Shown here piece by piece: positions 8,831 through 17,935 of a stretch of DNA of 64,000 bases. Within the stretch, counting starts at the first letter, position 1, and each line of letters begins with the position of its first letter. The position numbers and the translations under genes were made by a program. The notes under the pieces were generated by a model that was not told where the DNA came from, did not search any database, and worked only from the letters and a program-made list of their open reading frames with translations. Location: contig NZ_FOTE01000023.1 of assembly GCF_900114475.1 (NCBI RefSeq), positions 1 to 64,000 of the forward strand, in the 5' to 3' direction. This stretch comes from Paenibacillus sp. 1_12 (GTDB taxonomy: Bacteria > Bacillota > Bacilli > Paenibacillales > NBRC-103111).

Positions 8831-9172
8831 ATGAAAATAAGTAAACATAGTGCTGAACATTATATTTGGGGAGATAATTGTGATGGTTGGCATTTAGTTA
8901 AAAATAGCAATTTAAGCGTAATACATGAAAGAATGCCAGCAAATACTTCAGAAGTAAAGCATTATCATCAACAATCACGTCAATTTTTCTTTGGCTTGTC
9001 GGGTACTGCAACCATCGAAATTGAAGGTAAAGAAGTTGTCCTAAATCCACAAGAGGGAGTCGAGGTTTCTCCTTTGGTACCTCACCAAATGTACAATAAA
9101 TCAAACGATGAAATTGAATTTTTGGTTATTTCTCAACCTATAAGTAAGGGCGATCGTATATTAGTCGAGTAA
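8831..9172 (+). CDS. Single-domain cupin protein
   Basis: This 113-residue protein is a small beta-barrel cupin. Motif 1 is seen as VKHYHQQSRQFFFGLSGTATIEI, where the His residues of HYH would bind a metal (the usual Glu is replaced by Gln). Motif 2 is VSPLVPHQMYN with its metal-ligand His. Such proteins are isomerases, dioxygenases or binding proteins; the substrate cannot be inferred. It appears to be monocistronic and is followed by a strong hairpin terminator. Confidence 0.82.
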   Translation: MKISKHSAEHYIWGDNCDGWHLVKNSNLSVIHERMPANTSEVKHYHQQSRQFFFGLSGTATIEIEGKEVVLNPQEGVEVSPLVPHQMYNKSNDEIEFLVISQPISKGDRILVE

Positions 9173-9201
9173 GTCTTTAAATAAAAACCAGCTAACATCT
9201 G

Positions 9202-9255
9202 AACTGCACCCCAATTGTTAGACATAATCTAACAATTGGAGGTACAGTTTTTTAT
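9202..9255 (+). terminator. Long hairpin terminator after the cupin gene
   Basis: CCAATTGTTAGA (9211-9222) and TCTAACAATTGG (9228-9239) pair perfectly around a 5-base loop. The arms extend outward to about 22 bp with two mismatches, and six or more T follow. The arms also resemble facing ends of an IS3/IS150-type element, so it may have arisen from IS tips. Confidence 0.8.
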
Positions 9256-9365
9256 TGGCAGATTTAGTTCAGACAATACATCCAACGTGATCGGCAGTTT
9301 CATTACGTTAACAGTCAGATAAATGCAACATTTGAATAAATATTGGCGTTCTAATGTATAGGAAT

Positions 9366-9573
9366 TAACTATATAAGATGAACTAAAAAAACACAGCTCG
9401 AGCGGAGAAAGTGGACCCTTCTGGAGAAACGAAGTGTTCGCCTTTGCAGACGGATTCTTACCCCTATGGGGATAAGAATCGAAAGAATCTGGCTGCAACA
9501 GCGACTGGAAGAGGGGGGTCTGCTTTCGCAGCGACTCTTTGCTGTCATGATGTTTAGTTCATCTTATATAGTT
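9366..9573. mobile_element. MITE-like element, 208 bp, with perfect 20-bp terminal inverted repeats
   Basis: TAACTATATAAGATGAACTA at 9366-9385 is repeated as its exact reverse complement at 9554-9573. The interior has no transposase and contains a second imperfect palindrome (GATTCTTACCCC / GGGGATAAGAATC, about 9454-9481). The terminal dinucleotide TA suggests insertion at a TA target. The element ends just before the ribosome site of the next gene, so it could provide or remove promoter activity there. Confidence 0.75.
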
Positions 9574-9597
9574 ATTTTAATTAAAGGAGGGAAGTAT

Positions 9598-9990
9598 GTG
9601 CGGATCGTTGTGTTCTTTCTTTTGTTTATGTGTTTCATTACAACAGGGTGCACGAAAGATGAAATCTTAAATTCTTCAAAACAGACTAAAACAATTGGAA
9701 ATCCAACTGCAGAAAAAGTTTTAACAATGGATCCGAATGCTAAAATTTTTTTGTATAAAGATATTATTTATAATGCAGGAATTCCTTGGGTAAACGAGTT
9801 GACATTAACCAAAGACATACAAATAACTGAAATTACTCACCAAAGTAAAAATGGTAAAGCTTTTATTAACGGAACAGCAAATAAACTGGCAATTGGATCA
9901 AAGATCTTTCGTGTTAAAGAGCGAAATGACATACTAATAGCTGAAACAGATAGAGGAGACATTAGATTTTATCAATTGGTTGAAGGATAA
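9598..9990 (+). CDS. Small hypothetical lipoprotein
   Basis: This is a short secreted lipoprotein of about 130 residues. The N-terminus VRIVVFFLLFMCFITTGC is a lipoprotein signal with lipobox ITTGC. The mature part has a compact predicted beta-rich region with no family I recognise. The GTG at 9598-9600 lies 6 bases after AAGGAGGG and is preferred over the longer frame from 9466, whose extra N-terminus would be encoded by the MITE-like element. It is followed by a hairpin terminator. Confidence 0.65.
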   Translation: MRIVVFFLLFMCFITTGCTKDEILNSSKQTKTIGNPTAEKVLTMDPNAKIFLYKDIIYNAGIPWVNELTLTKDIQITEITHQSKNGKAFINGTANKLAIGSKIFRVKERNDILIAETDRGDIRFYQLVEG

Positions 9991-10127
9991 TAGTGATTTT
10001 CGATGTCGGTTGCAACTATGCTAACACTTTTAGTTAACCCTTGGGTCAATGGTCGTTGTTCCACGAATACAGTCGTTCCATTAAGCTCTGACGGGAAACG
10101 ATAGCACAATAATAAGTAATACAGATT

Positions 10128-10185
10128 AAACCCTCCCCAATTCTAGCAAAACTAGAGATAACTTATATTAGAGAGGGTTTTTATT
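10128..10185 (+). terminator. Terminator after the small lipoprotein gene
   Basis: AAACCCTC (10128-10135) pairs with GAGGGTTT (10173-10180), with a nested inner stem TCTAG/CTAGA, and is followed by TTATT. It is a two-stem terminator pointing right. Confidence 0.7.
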
Positions 10186-10277
10186 ATGCCATTGAAGGAT
10201 TTATGAATGCTGTATGAAGTTGACAAACGCGCGGTGAGTGTAGGAGCGAATTATATCGTCGATATCTTTAGGAAATT

Positions 10278-11162
10278 TCATTTGTTACTTTTCAAGTAAA
10301 AATAGACTCCCATACTGACTATTGTAAATAACCCTCCAGTGATTTGAGAAGAAGTAACTGCTTCCCCTAAGAGAAAAAACGCAAGTATTATTGCAAGTAC
10401 GGGCTCACCAATTACACCGACAGACACAGTTGTTGCGCCCATTGATTTTAACAATAGATTAAATATTAAATGACCAAATATAGTTGGAATAACAGCAAGT
10501 ACAAAGAAGTATATCCAGTCAGAGGAACGATAATCTGTCAGATTAAAATTGTTGACCAGGCTGTAAATTAACATTACGCTACCACCAAGGAAAAAAACAA
10601 TAATACTGTATACATTAGCTGATATGTTTTGACTCACTTTTTGCCCTGCCAGCATATATACAGAAATCGAGATCGTCCCTAATAACGATAGTACATCTCC
10701 TATTATCGCCCCTCTAGAGACCCCAATATCTCCCCAAGCTATAATTAAAGAACCGAATACTGCAGTTACCATGCATAATGCTTTTAGTTTACTAACTCTT
10801 TCTTTAAAAATAAAATAAGAGCCGATCATTACGAATAAAGGTTGAAGAGTCAAGATAACCATCGAACTGGCTACGGATGTGTACGATAAAGATTCCATCC
10901 AAAATAAAAAATGCAGTCCGAGGAAAAATCCCGCTAAAAAAATAATGCTCCAGTCTTTTTTGGTTAGTTGTGTGAAGTTGAGCTTTTTCCAAGACACAAA
11001 TGGCAGCAAAATCAAAACGGTTATATATAACCTATACATTCCTGCAACGGAGGGAGGAGTATTTGATGACTTGATCAAGATTGAAGATATAGCAACTGCA
11101 AGAATACTGATAAAAAGCAAAATAAACGGATTGACAACTAGTTTTGGTTTATTTAGTTTCAT
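10278..11162 (-). CDS. EamA/DMT-superfamily transporter
   Basis: This 294-residue integral membrane protein is made of two repeated EamA halves (about five hydrophobic helices each). Typical features are the early SSNTPPSVAGMYRLYI stretch, SVASSMVILTLQPLFV in the first half and FGHLIFNLLLKSMGATTVS with VGVIGEPVLAIILAFFLLGE in the second half. The family exports amino acids, other metabolites or drugs; the substrate here is unknown. It is transcribed divergently from the AraC-type gene at 11314 across about 150 bases, an arrangement that usually means the regulator controls the transporter. Confidence 0.9.
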   Translation of the reverse strand: MKLNKPKLVVNPFILLFISILAVAISSILIKSSNTPPSVAGMYRLYITVLILLPFVSWKKLNFTQLTKKDWSIIFLAGFFLGLHFLFWMESLSYTSVASSMVILTLQPLFVMIGSYFIFKERVSKLKALCMVTAVFGSLIIAWGDIGVSRGAIIGDVLSLLGTISISVYMLAGQKVSQNISANVYSIIVFFLGGSVMLIYSLVNNFNLTDYRSSDWIYFFVLAVIPTIFGHLIFNLLLKSMGATTVSVGVIGEPVLAIILAFFLLGEAVTSSQITGGLFTIVSMGVYFYLKSNK

Positions 11163-11313
11163 GGATACCCCCCATTTTAAGTTCAGATTTATGACACGCT
11201 TGTTTCAAAAAGAGAACCAACGGGATATAATAATATCATCATTTTAAACGGAAAAATATAAAAATATCCTCATATAATATAGATATATCTTCATTCGAGG
11301 AGAAAGGCAGTGT

Positions 11314-12204
11314 ATGGCTAATAAATTGCACGAGATCAATCATTATCCCGATGCTTCATTTCCTTACGCAATGTATACCATCACTTCCTTAAGCTGTACT
11401 CATGAGGGAAGAGGTTTTAATGAATTACATTGGCATGAAGAACTTCAGTTTACTCTAGTAACTGAAGGGAAAATAATTATCCAAGTCAATGGTGTAAATC
11501 ATGAGTTAGCAGCTGGGGAGGCCATTTTTATAAATAAGGGAGTACTACATGAAACCAAGCAGGTTATTCAAAATAGTGAATATGTAAGCTTTAATTTCCC
11601 TGACAAATTACTCGCATTTTATTCAGATAGCTATATGGAAAAAAATTATGTTCTACCCTTTACCAACTCTTTATTCTTATCTCTAATTATCAAATCCGAT
11701 GTTGAATGGCAAAGTATCATGTTAGAGACATTGTGGGTGTTAAAAGACATGTTCATAGCAAACAAGAACTGGGGCTGGGAATACGAGGTTTCCATTAAGA
11801 CTGTACAGTTATGGTTGACCATGATAAAAAATGTTTCTCTGACTTCCATGGAATCACCTAAAAATACAAAACAGCAGCAAGAACGAATTCAGTTAATGAT
11901 TAGTTATATTCATCAAAACTATTCAAATAATATCATACTTCAAGAAATTGCCGAGGCAGCACATTTAAGCATCTCTGAGTGCAATCGTAGTTTTAAAAGA
12001 ACACTTCATATGACGCCTTATGACTATCTAATAAAATATCGAATTAAAAAAAGTGCTGAGTTATTAAATGTTACCGGGTGCTCAATTACTGAAATAGCCG
12101 GTAGAGTTGGTTTCAATAATGTAAATCATTTTATACAGTCCTTTAAAAAACATCTCAGTAAAACACCTAACGAATACCGTAAAGACAAGAATGAGAGGAT
12201 GTAG
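11314..12204 (+). CDS. AraC-family transcriptional regulator with cupin sensor domain
   Basis: This 296-residue protein has an N-terminal cupin-like ligand domain (about residues 20-95, LHWHEELQFTLVTEGK and GEAIFINKGVLHE) and a C-terminal double helix-turn-helix (about 195-292, with LQEIAEAAHLSISECNRSFK and ITEIAGRVGFNNVNHFIQSF). It is probably a ligand-responsive activator for the divergent EamA exporter. A GAGGAG ribosome site precedes the ATG. Confidence 0.92.
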   Translation: MANKLHEINHYPDASFPYAMYTITSLSCTHEGRGFNELHWHEELQFTLVTEGKIIIQVNGVNHELAAGEAIFINKGVLHETKQVIQNSEYVSFNFPDKLLAFYSDSYMEKNYVLPFTNSLFLSLIIKSDVEWQSIMLETLWVLKDMFIANKNWGWEYEVSIKTVQLWLTMIKNVSLTSMESPKNTKQQQERIQLMISYIHQNYSNNIILQEIAEAAHLSISECNRSFKRTLHMTPYDYLIKYRIKKSAELLNVTGCSITEIAGRVGFNNVNHFIQSFKKHLSKTPNEYRKDKNERM

Positions 12205-12230
12205 CCCAATTTGATAGGAGGTTTGCAATC

Positions 12231-12435
12231 ATGGAGATGAAGAAACTCATCGATCAGGTTCTTCACGTTGACCCGGATGCATTTGAACATATTGTTCGGC
12301 ATTTTCAGAGGAAGATATTTACGTTTTGTTATTAAAAATAAAACGGCTGACCGGAAAGTCATATATTTAGAAATAAACGGAAATTTGTCAAAGGAGGATT
12401 TGGTGAAAATTGCAAAGATATACTTAGGAAAATAA
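12231..12435 (+). pseudogene. Fused remnants of an ECF sigma factor and a DUF4367-like protein
   Basis: A good ribosome site (TAGGAGG) and ATG at 12231 start a frame reading DPDAFEHIVRHFQRKIFTFC, which matches the beginning of region 2 of ECF sigma factors, and stops at 12333-12335. An overlapping frame continues VIYLEINGNLSKEDLVKIAK and ends at 12433-12435, resembling the C-terminus of DUF4367-type anti-sigma/regulatory proteins. A deletion seems to have removed most of a sigma/anti-sigma operon and joined its two ends. Confidence 0.6.
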
Positions 12436-12445
12436 TTGTCAATTT

Positions 12446-12472
12446 CAGGGCACTTCAGTAGTGCCCTGATTT
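12446..12472 (+). terminator. Terminator of the former sigma/anti-sigma operon
   Basis: CAGGGCAC (12446-12453) and GTGCCCTG (12461-12468) form a perfect 8-bp stem with a 7-base loop, followed by ATTT. Confidence 0.65.
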
Positions 12473-12539
12473 GCCGTTGTGTGGCTTATTAAGGAAGGAG
12501 ATTCGATGATGGAACCTTTTACTGGTAAAGTTTCTTCCA

Positions 12540-13288
12540 TTATTCAGAACGGATCGCTAAACGGCGACCGCTTATGAGTATAATCGCAACTGAGGTCAGC
12601 AATAAGCATGCGCATATGCTATACATATAGGAATAGGACAAATGATCAGCAATAGTTCCCATCACCATGTTGCCAAGTACAAGTCCGAGATCGGATACAG
12701 CAATGAATAGGCCGATTAACGTATTCCGGGATGACATCGGCAACACAAAGGTCAAATGAACGAAGCTCCGCCATAAACGGCTAATGCCAATAGCTTCAAA
12801 CCAATAGCCATACTCGTCAGCAAGCCGACGACAAAACGGGGATGCCACTGGCCATCTGAAGGAACTCGTTTGCGTAATGCGAATCTGCAAAAAACCATCA
12901 CGACAGCTTGGAGCATCAAGTATATACCAGCGTGACCGACACCACTTTGTTTGGTATATAGCGCAATGAACGTTGTAACGGCGCCGAAGGCGACAGAAGC
13001 AATAAGCATAGCCGTACTGCATACGAGAAATGCACGATGAGTCCACAGCTGGCGTAACTGAGAAAGCATGGACATTTCTTGTTGCGGCTGGTCCTGATGT
13101 CCTTGCGAACCGGAAGGCAGCGGTGCCGTATAGCCAATGATACCCGTGGTAAGGGCAATAACGATGATTGTTGCCGAGAATGCGTTCATCCCGCCCCAAT
13201 CCCATAAAGTTAAAGCCACTATAGGACCTATTACCGCAGGCAGCATGCCTGCTAACAAATAGGCTGGTATGAGAAAGGGAATTGGCAC
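12540..13288 (-). pseudogene. MFS transporter pseudogene
   Basis: A leftward frame at 12752-13288 encodes helices of a major-facilitator protein (for example AYLLAGMLPAVIGPIVALTL and an acidic/Gln loop, then LIASVAFGAVTTFIALYTKQ). A frameshift near 12755 moves the continuation (HLTFVLPMSSRNTLIGLFIA, then SDLGLVLGNMVMGTIADHL) into another frame ending at 12540. The N-terminal half of the transporter is missing. MFS drug-efflux type is likely but the substrate is unknown. Confidence 0.8.
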
Positions 13289-13370
13289 TAGTTACGTAAG
13301 GGGCACCAACATCCAGCTTACCAGCTTTGTGTGGTGAAAAAGTTGGTCGGACTACTTATAAAAATATGGA

Positions 13371-13408
13371 AGCCGATTATTCTCTGAGGAGTATAGTCGG
13401 CTTTTTAA
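13371..13408 (+). terminator. Intrinsic terminator, orphaned
   Basis: AGCCGATTAT (13371-13380) pairs with ATAGTCGGCT (13393-13402) with one G:U pair and is followed by TTTTAAG. The gene it served is no longer recognisable upstream. Confidence 0.65.
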
Positions 13409-13504
13409 GTTAAGCGGTTTTTGATATAGCCAAAAGCTATAACTAAATATAGTTTATTCCGATTATATTGTATCTGCTAAATTGTGATATTTTTAATTTA
13501 ACAA

Positions 13505-13874
13505 TTAGTAGGTGATGTAGCGTTCACAGGGGAAATGACCGTCGAAGAAACGAAATACGCCCAGTCACGGACTGGACAGCCTGTTAAAGGAATGTTGACC
13601 GGACCGATTACCATCATGAACTGGTCGTTCGTCCGCGAAGATATCCCTCGCGAGCAAATTGCCTACCAATTGGCGTATGCGCTTAGACAGGAAGTTGAGG
13701 CTCTAGAACAGGCGGGTATCGGGATGATACAGTCGACGAACCTGAAGTTCGCGTCATAGCTTTGAATTGAACACTTACAAGCTGGGCATCGGTCTTGGTG
13801 TATACGATATCCACAGTCCGCTATCCCGAGTGCCGACAATTGTGGCCGCTGCCGATGGCCATACATCGGAATAG
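13505..13874 (+). pseudogene. metE: Remnant of cobalamin-independent methionine synthase
   Basis: One frame reads [20 protein letters not shown], the conserved MetE segment around the C-terminal catalytic barrel, and runs to a stop at 13757-13759. A second frame just downstream reads NTYKLGIGLGVYDIHSP followed by RVPT, the other well-known MetE motif (GVYDIHSPRVPS). The stretch that lies between them in a full enzyme, including zinc-ligand residues, has been deleted, and both the N-terminal 400-plus residues and the true C-terminus are absent. It is clearly non-functional. Confidence 0.85.
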
Positions 13875-14030
13875 ATGGCATGTTCAAGCTGATCGGCTGT
13901 GGACGTGCCATCTGTTCAGTGGTCTTTATGAAGCTTTTTTATTTATATACATTCGAGATTTCTGGACGAAGCTATCTTTCTTGTACTATTAAAATCAAAC
14001 ATAATCAAGCATTCTAAGGAGAGATTTATT

Positions 14031-15278
14031 ATGGAACAATTACGTAAACAAGATCCGAAAATTGTTGAGGCTATGAATTTGGAGATTGGCCGTCAACGTG
14101 ACAAAATTGAATTAATCGCTTCTGAAAACTTCGTAAGTGAGGCTGTAATGCAAGCAATGGGAACGGTGTTGACCAATAAGTATGCAGAAGGTTACCCTGG
14201 TAAACGCTACTATGGCGGATGTGAGTACGTGGATATCGTTGAGGATATTGCACGTGACCGTGCTAAAGAATTGTTCGGTGCTGAGCACGTGAACGTACAA
14301 CCGCATTCCGGTGCGCAAGCGAATATGGCTGTTTATTTGGCAGCTCTAAAGCCAGGCGACACAGTACTTGGTATGAACCTGGCGCATGGCGGCCACTTAA
14401 CTCACGGAAGTCCCGTGAATGCATCCGGTATTCTTTATAACTTTGTTGCTTATGGCGTTAGAGAGAGTGATGCACATATCGATTATAACGAGGTCCGCAA
14501 ATTAGCATTTAAGCACAAGCCTCGCATGATTGTAGCCGGTGCCAGCGCTTACTCACGCACCATTGATTTTGAAGCATTGGCTTCTATTGCCAATGATATA
14601 GGCGCCTTATTGTTTGTTGATATGGCTCACATTGCGGGCCTAGTTGCAGCAGGCTTGCATCCGAATCCGGTTCCACATGCACATTTTGTTACTACGACTA
14701 CACATAAAACGCTTCGTGGGCCTCGCGGAGGCATGATCTTATGCCGAAAATCATGGGCAGCTGCAATTGATAAAGGGGTATTCCCGGGTACTCAAGGTGG
14801 CCCATTGATGCATATTATTGCGGCTAAAGCAGTTGCTTTTGGCGAAGCGCTTCAACCGGAATTCAAAACCTACGCGCAAAATGTTGTCAATAACGCTAAA
14901 ACCTTGTCCGAAGCCTTATTGGCTGAAGGTATTGACCTTGTATCTGGCGGTACAGACAACCACTTGATGTTGATCGACCTTCGCAGCCTTAATATTAGCG
15001 GCAAAGCAGCAGAGCATTTGTTAGATGAAGTGGGCGTAACGGTAAACAAGAATGCGATCCCTTTTGACCCTGCTAAGCCTATGGTTACAAGCGGTGTTCG
15101 GATTGGTACACCTGCTGCTACTGCCCGCGGCATGGACCAAGAGGCTATGAAAGTAATAGCTATAATCATCGCTTTGACATTAAAAAACCAATCTGACGAA
15201 GCGGTACATGAAAAAGTGCGCGGGATGGTAAAGGATTTAACCGCACAATTCCCGCTTTATCCGGGTTTGAGCTACTAA
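14031..15278 (+). CDS. glyA: Serine hydroxymethyltransferase
   Basis: This 415-residue cytoplasmic PLP enzyme converts serine and tetrahydrofolate to glycine and 5,10-methylene-THF. The PLP-binding lysine is Lys226 in [14 protein letters not shown]; the N-terminal segment [10 protein letters not shown] and the [18 protein letters not shown] motif are fully conserved, and the length is normal. An AAGGAGAG ribosome site lies 7-8 bases before the ATG. It lies upstream of the ZTP riboswitch, so the riboswitch does not control it unless transcription reads through. Its place next to folate genes fits its role as a source of one-carbon units. Confidence 0.97.
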   Translation: MEQLRKQDPKIVEAMNLEIGRQRDKIELIASENFVSEAVMQAMGTVLTNKYAEGYPGKRYYGGCEYVDIVEDIARDRAKELFGAEHVNVQPHSGAQANMAVYLAALKPGDTVLGMNLAHGGHLTHGSPVNASGILYNFVAYGVRESDAHIDYNEVRKLAFKHKPRMIVAGASAYSRTIDFEALASIANDIGALLFVDMAHIAGLVAAGLHPNPVPHAHFVTTTTHKTLRGPRGGMILCRKSWAAAIDKGVFPGTQGGPLMHIIAAKAVAFGEALQPEFKTYAQNVVNNAKTLSEALLAEGIDLVSGGTDNHLMLIDLRSLNISGKAAEHLLDEVGVTVNKNAIPFDPAKPMVTSGVRIGTPAATARGMDQEAMKVIAIIIALTLKNQSDEAVHEKVRGMVKDLTAQFPLYPGLSY

Positions 15279-15299
15279 CAGTTGTATTTTATATAAAAT

Positions 15300-15373
15300 T
15301 TGGTGTGTAACTGGCGTAAACATGGAGAACCATGAGGGAGCACATATTTAAATCGCCGTACGCCTGGGCAAAG
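15300..15373 (+). ncRNA. ZTP riboswitch (pfl motif)
   Basis: The conserved core is visible: GTGTAACTGGCG at 15304-15315, then the CATGGAGAACCATG hairpin with GGGAGCACAT after it, and CGCCGTACGCCTGGGCA at 15354-15370. These are the two conserved halves of the pfl/ZTP aptamer, which binds ZMP/ZTP, the AICAR nucleotides that accumulate when 10-formyl-THF is short. It lies directly upstream of folC, with a terminator as expression platform. Confidence 0.9.
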
Positions 15374-15408
15374 TATTTGATCTTAGGATCGAATGCTTTT
15401 TTATTTTT
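15370..15408 (+). terminator. Riboswitch-controlled terminator before folC
   Basis: AAAGTATTTGATC (15370-15382) pairs over 13 positions (two G:U) with GATCGAATGCTTT (15387-15399) around a TTAG loop and is followed by a T-rich tract. The 5' arm starts at the last bases of the ZTP aptamer, so ligand binding would hinder the hairpin and turn the folate genes on. Confidence 0.85.
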
Positions 15409-15423
15409 AGGGGGGATGCTTGT

Positions 15424-16764
15424 ATGGACGATTTCAAAGATTTTTCTGATGCAGTGAATTGGATTGAGGGTATCGCTCCCTTTGGTATCAATCTAGGTTT
15501 AGATAGAATGCGTAAGCTGCTTGAAATGTTAGGGAATCCAGAACTTTGCCTCCAATATATTCATGTTGCTGGCACTAATGGCAAAGGTTCAACGTGTGCT
15601 TTTTTAACGGAGGTGCTTTTTCAAAGTGGGTACTCAGTAGCGACCTTCACCTCGCCCTGTATAGAACGCTTTACTAACCGGATCAGATATGATGGCATAG
15701 ATATTCCGGAACAAGAGGTACTTGCCATTACGAATATCCTGAAACCGATAGTGGATACCGTAAGCCAATCGAATCTTGGACATCCAACGGCATTTGAGGT
15801 GACTACCTGTATGGCGTTGGTCTATTTTTCCCAAATAAAGCCGGATTTCGTTGTTCTGGAGGTAGGACTTGGAGGAAGATTGGACTCAACCAACCTGATA
15901 TCTCCTTTAGTTTCAATAATAACGAATATTGGGCATGACCATATGGCTATTTTGGGAGATTCATTGGAGAAGATTGCTCATGAGAAGGCGGGTATCATCA
16001 AACATGGTGTCCCTGTAATAAGTGCAGTTGAGCAGGAGGAAGTTATTGAGGTTATCCAGCAGCATTTTGTGAAAAACAGTTCTCAACTTTTTTTGCTGAA
16101 GCGTGATTTTGATTTTGAAATCATTTCTTCCAAGCTTAATGACCAAGTTTTTAATTTTAAAAGCAAATTGGGTAACCATGAGCACTTGAGTCTAAAAATT
16201 AATGGGCAGCACCAATTCAAGAACGCATCCGTAGCGATCATGGCTTTGGAAATTCTCAGAAAAGATAATAAGGTCCAATTAAATGGGCTTAGAAAAGGGT
16301 TAGAACATACAGAATGGGCAGGCAGATTGGAAATGATTTCTGATGAACCGCGTATCCTTCTTGATGGGGCACATAATCCGGTGGGAGCTAAGACACTTGC
16401 TGATGCATTAACAAAAATCTATACGTACAAGAAACTAAATCTATTGGTAGGGATGTTAAATACGAAGGAGCATTCGGAATATTTCAAGTCACTGTTACCG
16501 TTAGTGGATACATTAATTATTACGGAGCCCGCCTTTCGTAACCAGATGCCTGCGGCTGAGTTGTACCTGTTGGCACAACAGATCGTACGAGAAAATGATT
16601 TGAAGGCTAGAGTGCACTTGAAGCCAGACTGGAAGGAGGCGCTACAGTTTCTTTCTGAAATGACAAAAAAGGATGAGCTGGCAGTCGTTTCTGGAACACT
16701 TTACTTAATTTCAGATGTAAGATCGTGGATTTTATACAAATCAGATTCTTATAAAGGTTTGTAA
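15424..16764 (+). CDS. folC: Bifunctional folylpolyglutamate/dihydrofolate synthase
   Basis: FolC adds glutamate to dihydropteroate (making dihydrofolate) and to folates (making polyglutamates), using ATP. The 446-residue protein has the P-loop TNGKGST (residues 51-57), the FTSPCIERF-x-NRI segment and the VVLEVGLGGRLDSTN motif (about residues 143-157), NIGHDH, and the C-terminal DGAHNP motif. A GGGGGG ribosome site lies 8 bases before the ATG. It is the first gene behind the ZTP riboswitch and is followed by pabB in the same direction. Confidence 0.96.
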   Translation: MDDFKDFSDAVNWIEGIAPFGINLGLDRMRKLLEMLGNPELCLQYIHVAGTNGKGSTCAFLTEVLFQSGYSVATFTSPCIERFTNRIRYDGIDIPEQEVLAITNILKPIVDTVSQSNLGHPTAFEVTTCMALVYFSQIKPDFVVLEVGLGGRLDSTNLISPLVSIITNIGHDHMAILGDSLEKIAHEKAGIIKHGVPVISAVEQEEVIEVIQQHFVKNSSQLFLLKRDFDFEIISSKLNDQVFNFKSKLGNHEHLSLKINGQHQFKNASVAIMALEILRKDNKVQLNGLRKGLEHTEWAGRLEMISDEPRILLDGAHNPVGAKTLADALTKIYTYKKLNLLVGMLNTKEHSEYFKSLLPLVDTLIITEPAFRNQMPAAELYLLAQQIVRENDLKARVHLKPDWKEALQFLSEMTKKDELAVVSGTLYLISDVRSWILYKSDSYKGL

Positions 16765-16804
16765 TCCCAAATAAAATGTAAGCAATAGAAGTGGAGTGGA
16801 GCAT

Positions 16805-17935
16805 ATGGAATATGAACCTATCATCTTTGATTTTAATCAGAAAAGATTGAAATTTGAGAAGCCTCTACATGTGTGGCAGACCTACTATTTGGAAGACGTT
16901 ATAGATGTATTCGAAAAGGTACAGAAGGCTATTAATGAGCAGTTCTATGTGGCCGGTTATGTCTCTTATGAGTGTGCGCCTGCTTTTGAGAACCATCTCA
17001 GTGTTAGTGATCCTGATGGAAAGTTTCCATTAGTATGGTTCGGTGTTTATGAGAAACCAATGGAAGATGATGCCATCAGGAAAAAAGGGGTCTACTCCGT
17101 TTCAAAATGGAGTGAAGGTACAGACCGAGTGGAGTACGAAAAGAACATTGAAAGTATTCATGCAGCCATTGCTCGAGGAGAGACCTATCAGGTCAACTAT
17201 TCGACTCGTCTGCAGGCAAAATTAAGCGGGGATGACTTAGCTTACTACGAGGATTTGCGGGATGCCCAGCAAACGAATTATTCCGCGTATTTAAATATAG
17301 GGAGCTACCGAATCCTGTCTGTTTCACCCGAGCTTTTTTTTCACTGGGATGGGGATGTCTTACGTACGAAGCCGATGAAAGGCACCCTTCCCAAAACAGA
17401 GTGCAAAAGAGCTTTGTTCGAATCCGAGAAGAACCGGACTGAGAATGTGATGATTGTGGATCTCCTTAGGAATGATTTAGGCCGGATTGCTAAGACAGGC
17501 ACAGTAAAGGTTCCCCAATTATTTGAAATCGAGGAATACCCAACCGTGTACCAGATGACTTCAACTGTAGAAGCAAATACAAAGCCGGGGGTCACTCTGC
17601 TCGATATATTCCAAGCTATGTTCCCTTGTGGTTCCATAACCGGGGCACCGAAAATTTCTACCATGCAGATCATATCATCCTTGGAGAAGGAGCCGCGTAA
17701 CATCTATTGCGGTGCTATTGGACTCGCTGTACCGGGTGAAGGGATCACATTTAACGTGGCCATCCGCACAGTTCTTGTGGATACCCATAATCAGATGGCT
17801 GTGTATGGGGTAGGAGGAGGGATTATCTGGGATTCAACCGCTGAGGACGAATACAATGAGATGATGACGAAAACCAGAGTGCTGACTTATCGGAACAAAG
17901 ACAAAGAGCAAGTTGGTGGTAATAGTGAATTATGA
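16805..17935 (+). CDS. pabB: Aminodeoxychorismate synthase component I
   Basis: PabB converts chorismate and ammonia to 4-amino-4-deoxychorismate, the precursor of para-aminobenzoate. The chorismate-binding core is clear: RGETYQVNYSTRL, the PMKGTLPK motif (PIKGT-type lysine distinguishing PabB from TrpE), DLLRNDLGRIA, FPCGSITGAPK and the final GVGGGIIWDS. At about 376 residues it lacks the long extra N-terminal part of TrpE-like proteins. No pabA or pabC is adjacent, so partners must be elsewhere. I choose ATG 16805, 8 bases after GTGGAG, rather than the GTG at 16796. Confidence 0.93.
   Translation: MEYEPIIFDFNQKRLKFEKPLHVWQTYYLEDVIDVFEKVQKAINEQFYVAGYVSYECAPAFENHLSVSDPDGKFPLVWFGVYEKPMEDDAIRKKGVYSVSKWSEGTDRVEYEKNIESIHAAIARGETYQVNYSTRLQAKLSGDDLAYYEDLRDAQQTNYSAYLNIGSYRILSVSPELFFHWDGDVLRTKPMKGTLPKTECKRALFESEKNRTENVMIVDLLRNDLGRIAKTGTVKVPQLFEIEEYPTVYQMTSTVEANTKPGVTLLDIFQAMFPCGSITGAPKISTMQIISSLEKEPRNIYCGAIGLAVPGEGITFNVAIRTVLVDTHNQMAVYGVGGGIIWDSTAEDEYNEMMTKTRVLTYRNKDKEQVGGNSEL

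Noticed and set aside
13289-14030. Possible SAM, T-box or THF riboswitch ahead of metE remnant and glyA
   Set aside because: I looked for the conserved cores and found none; only an orphan terminator and the metE pieces are there.
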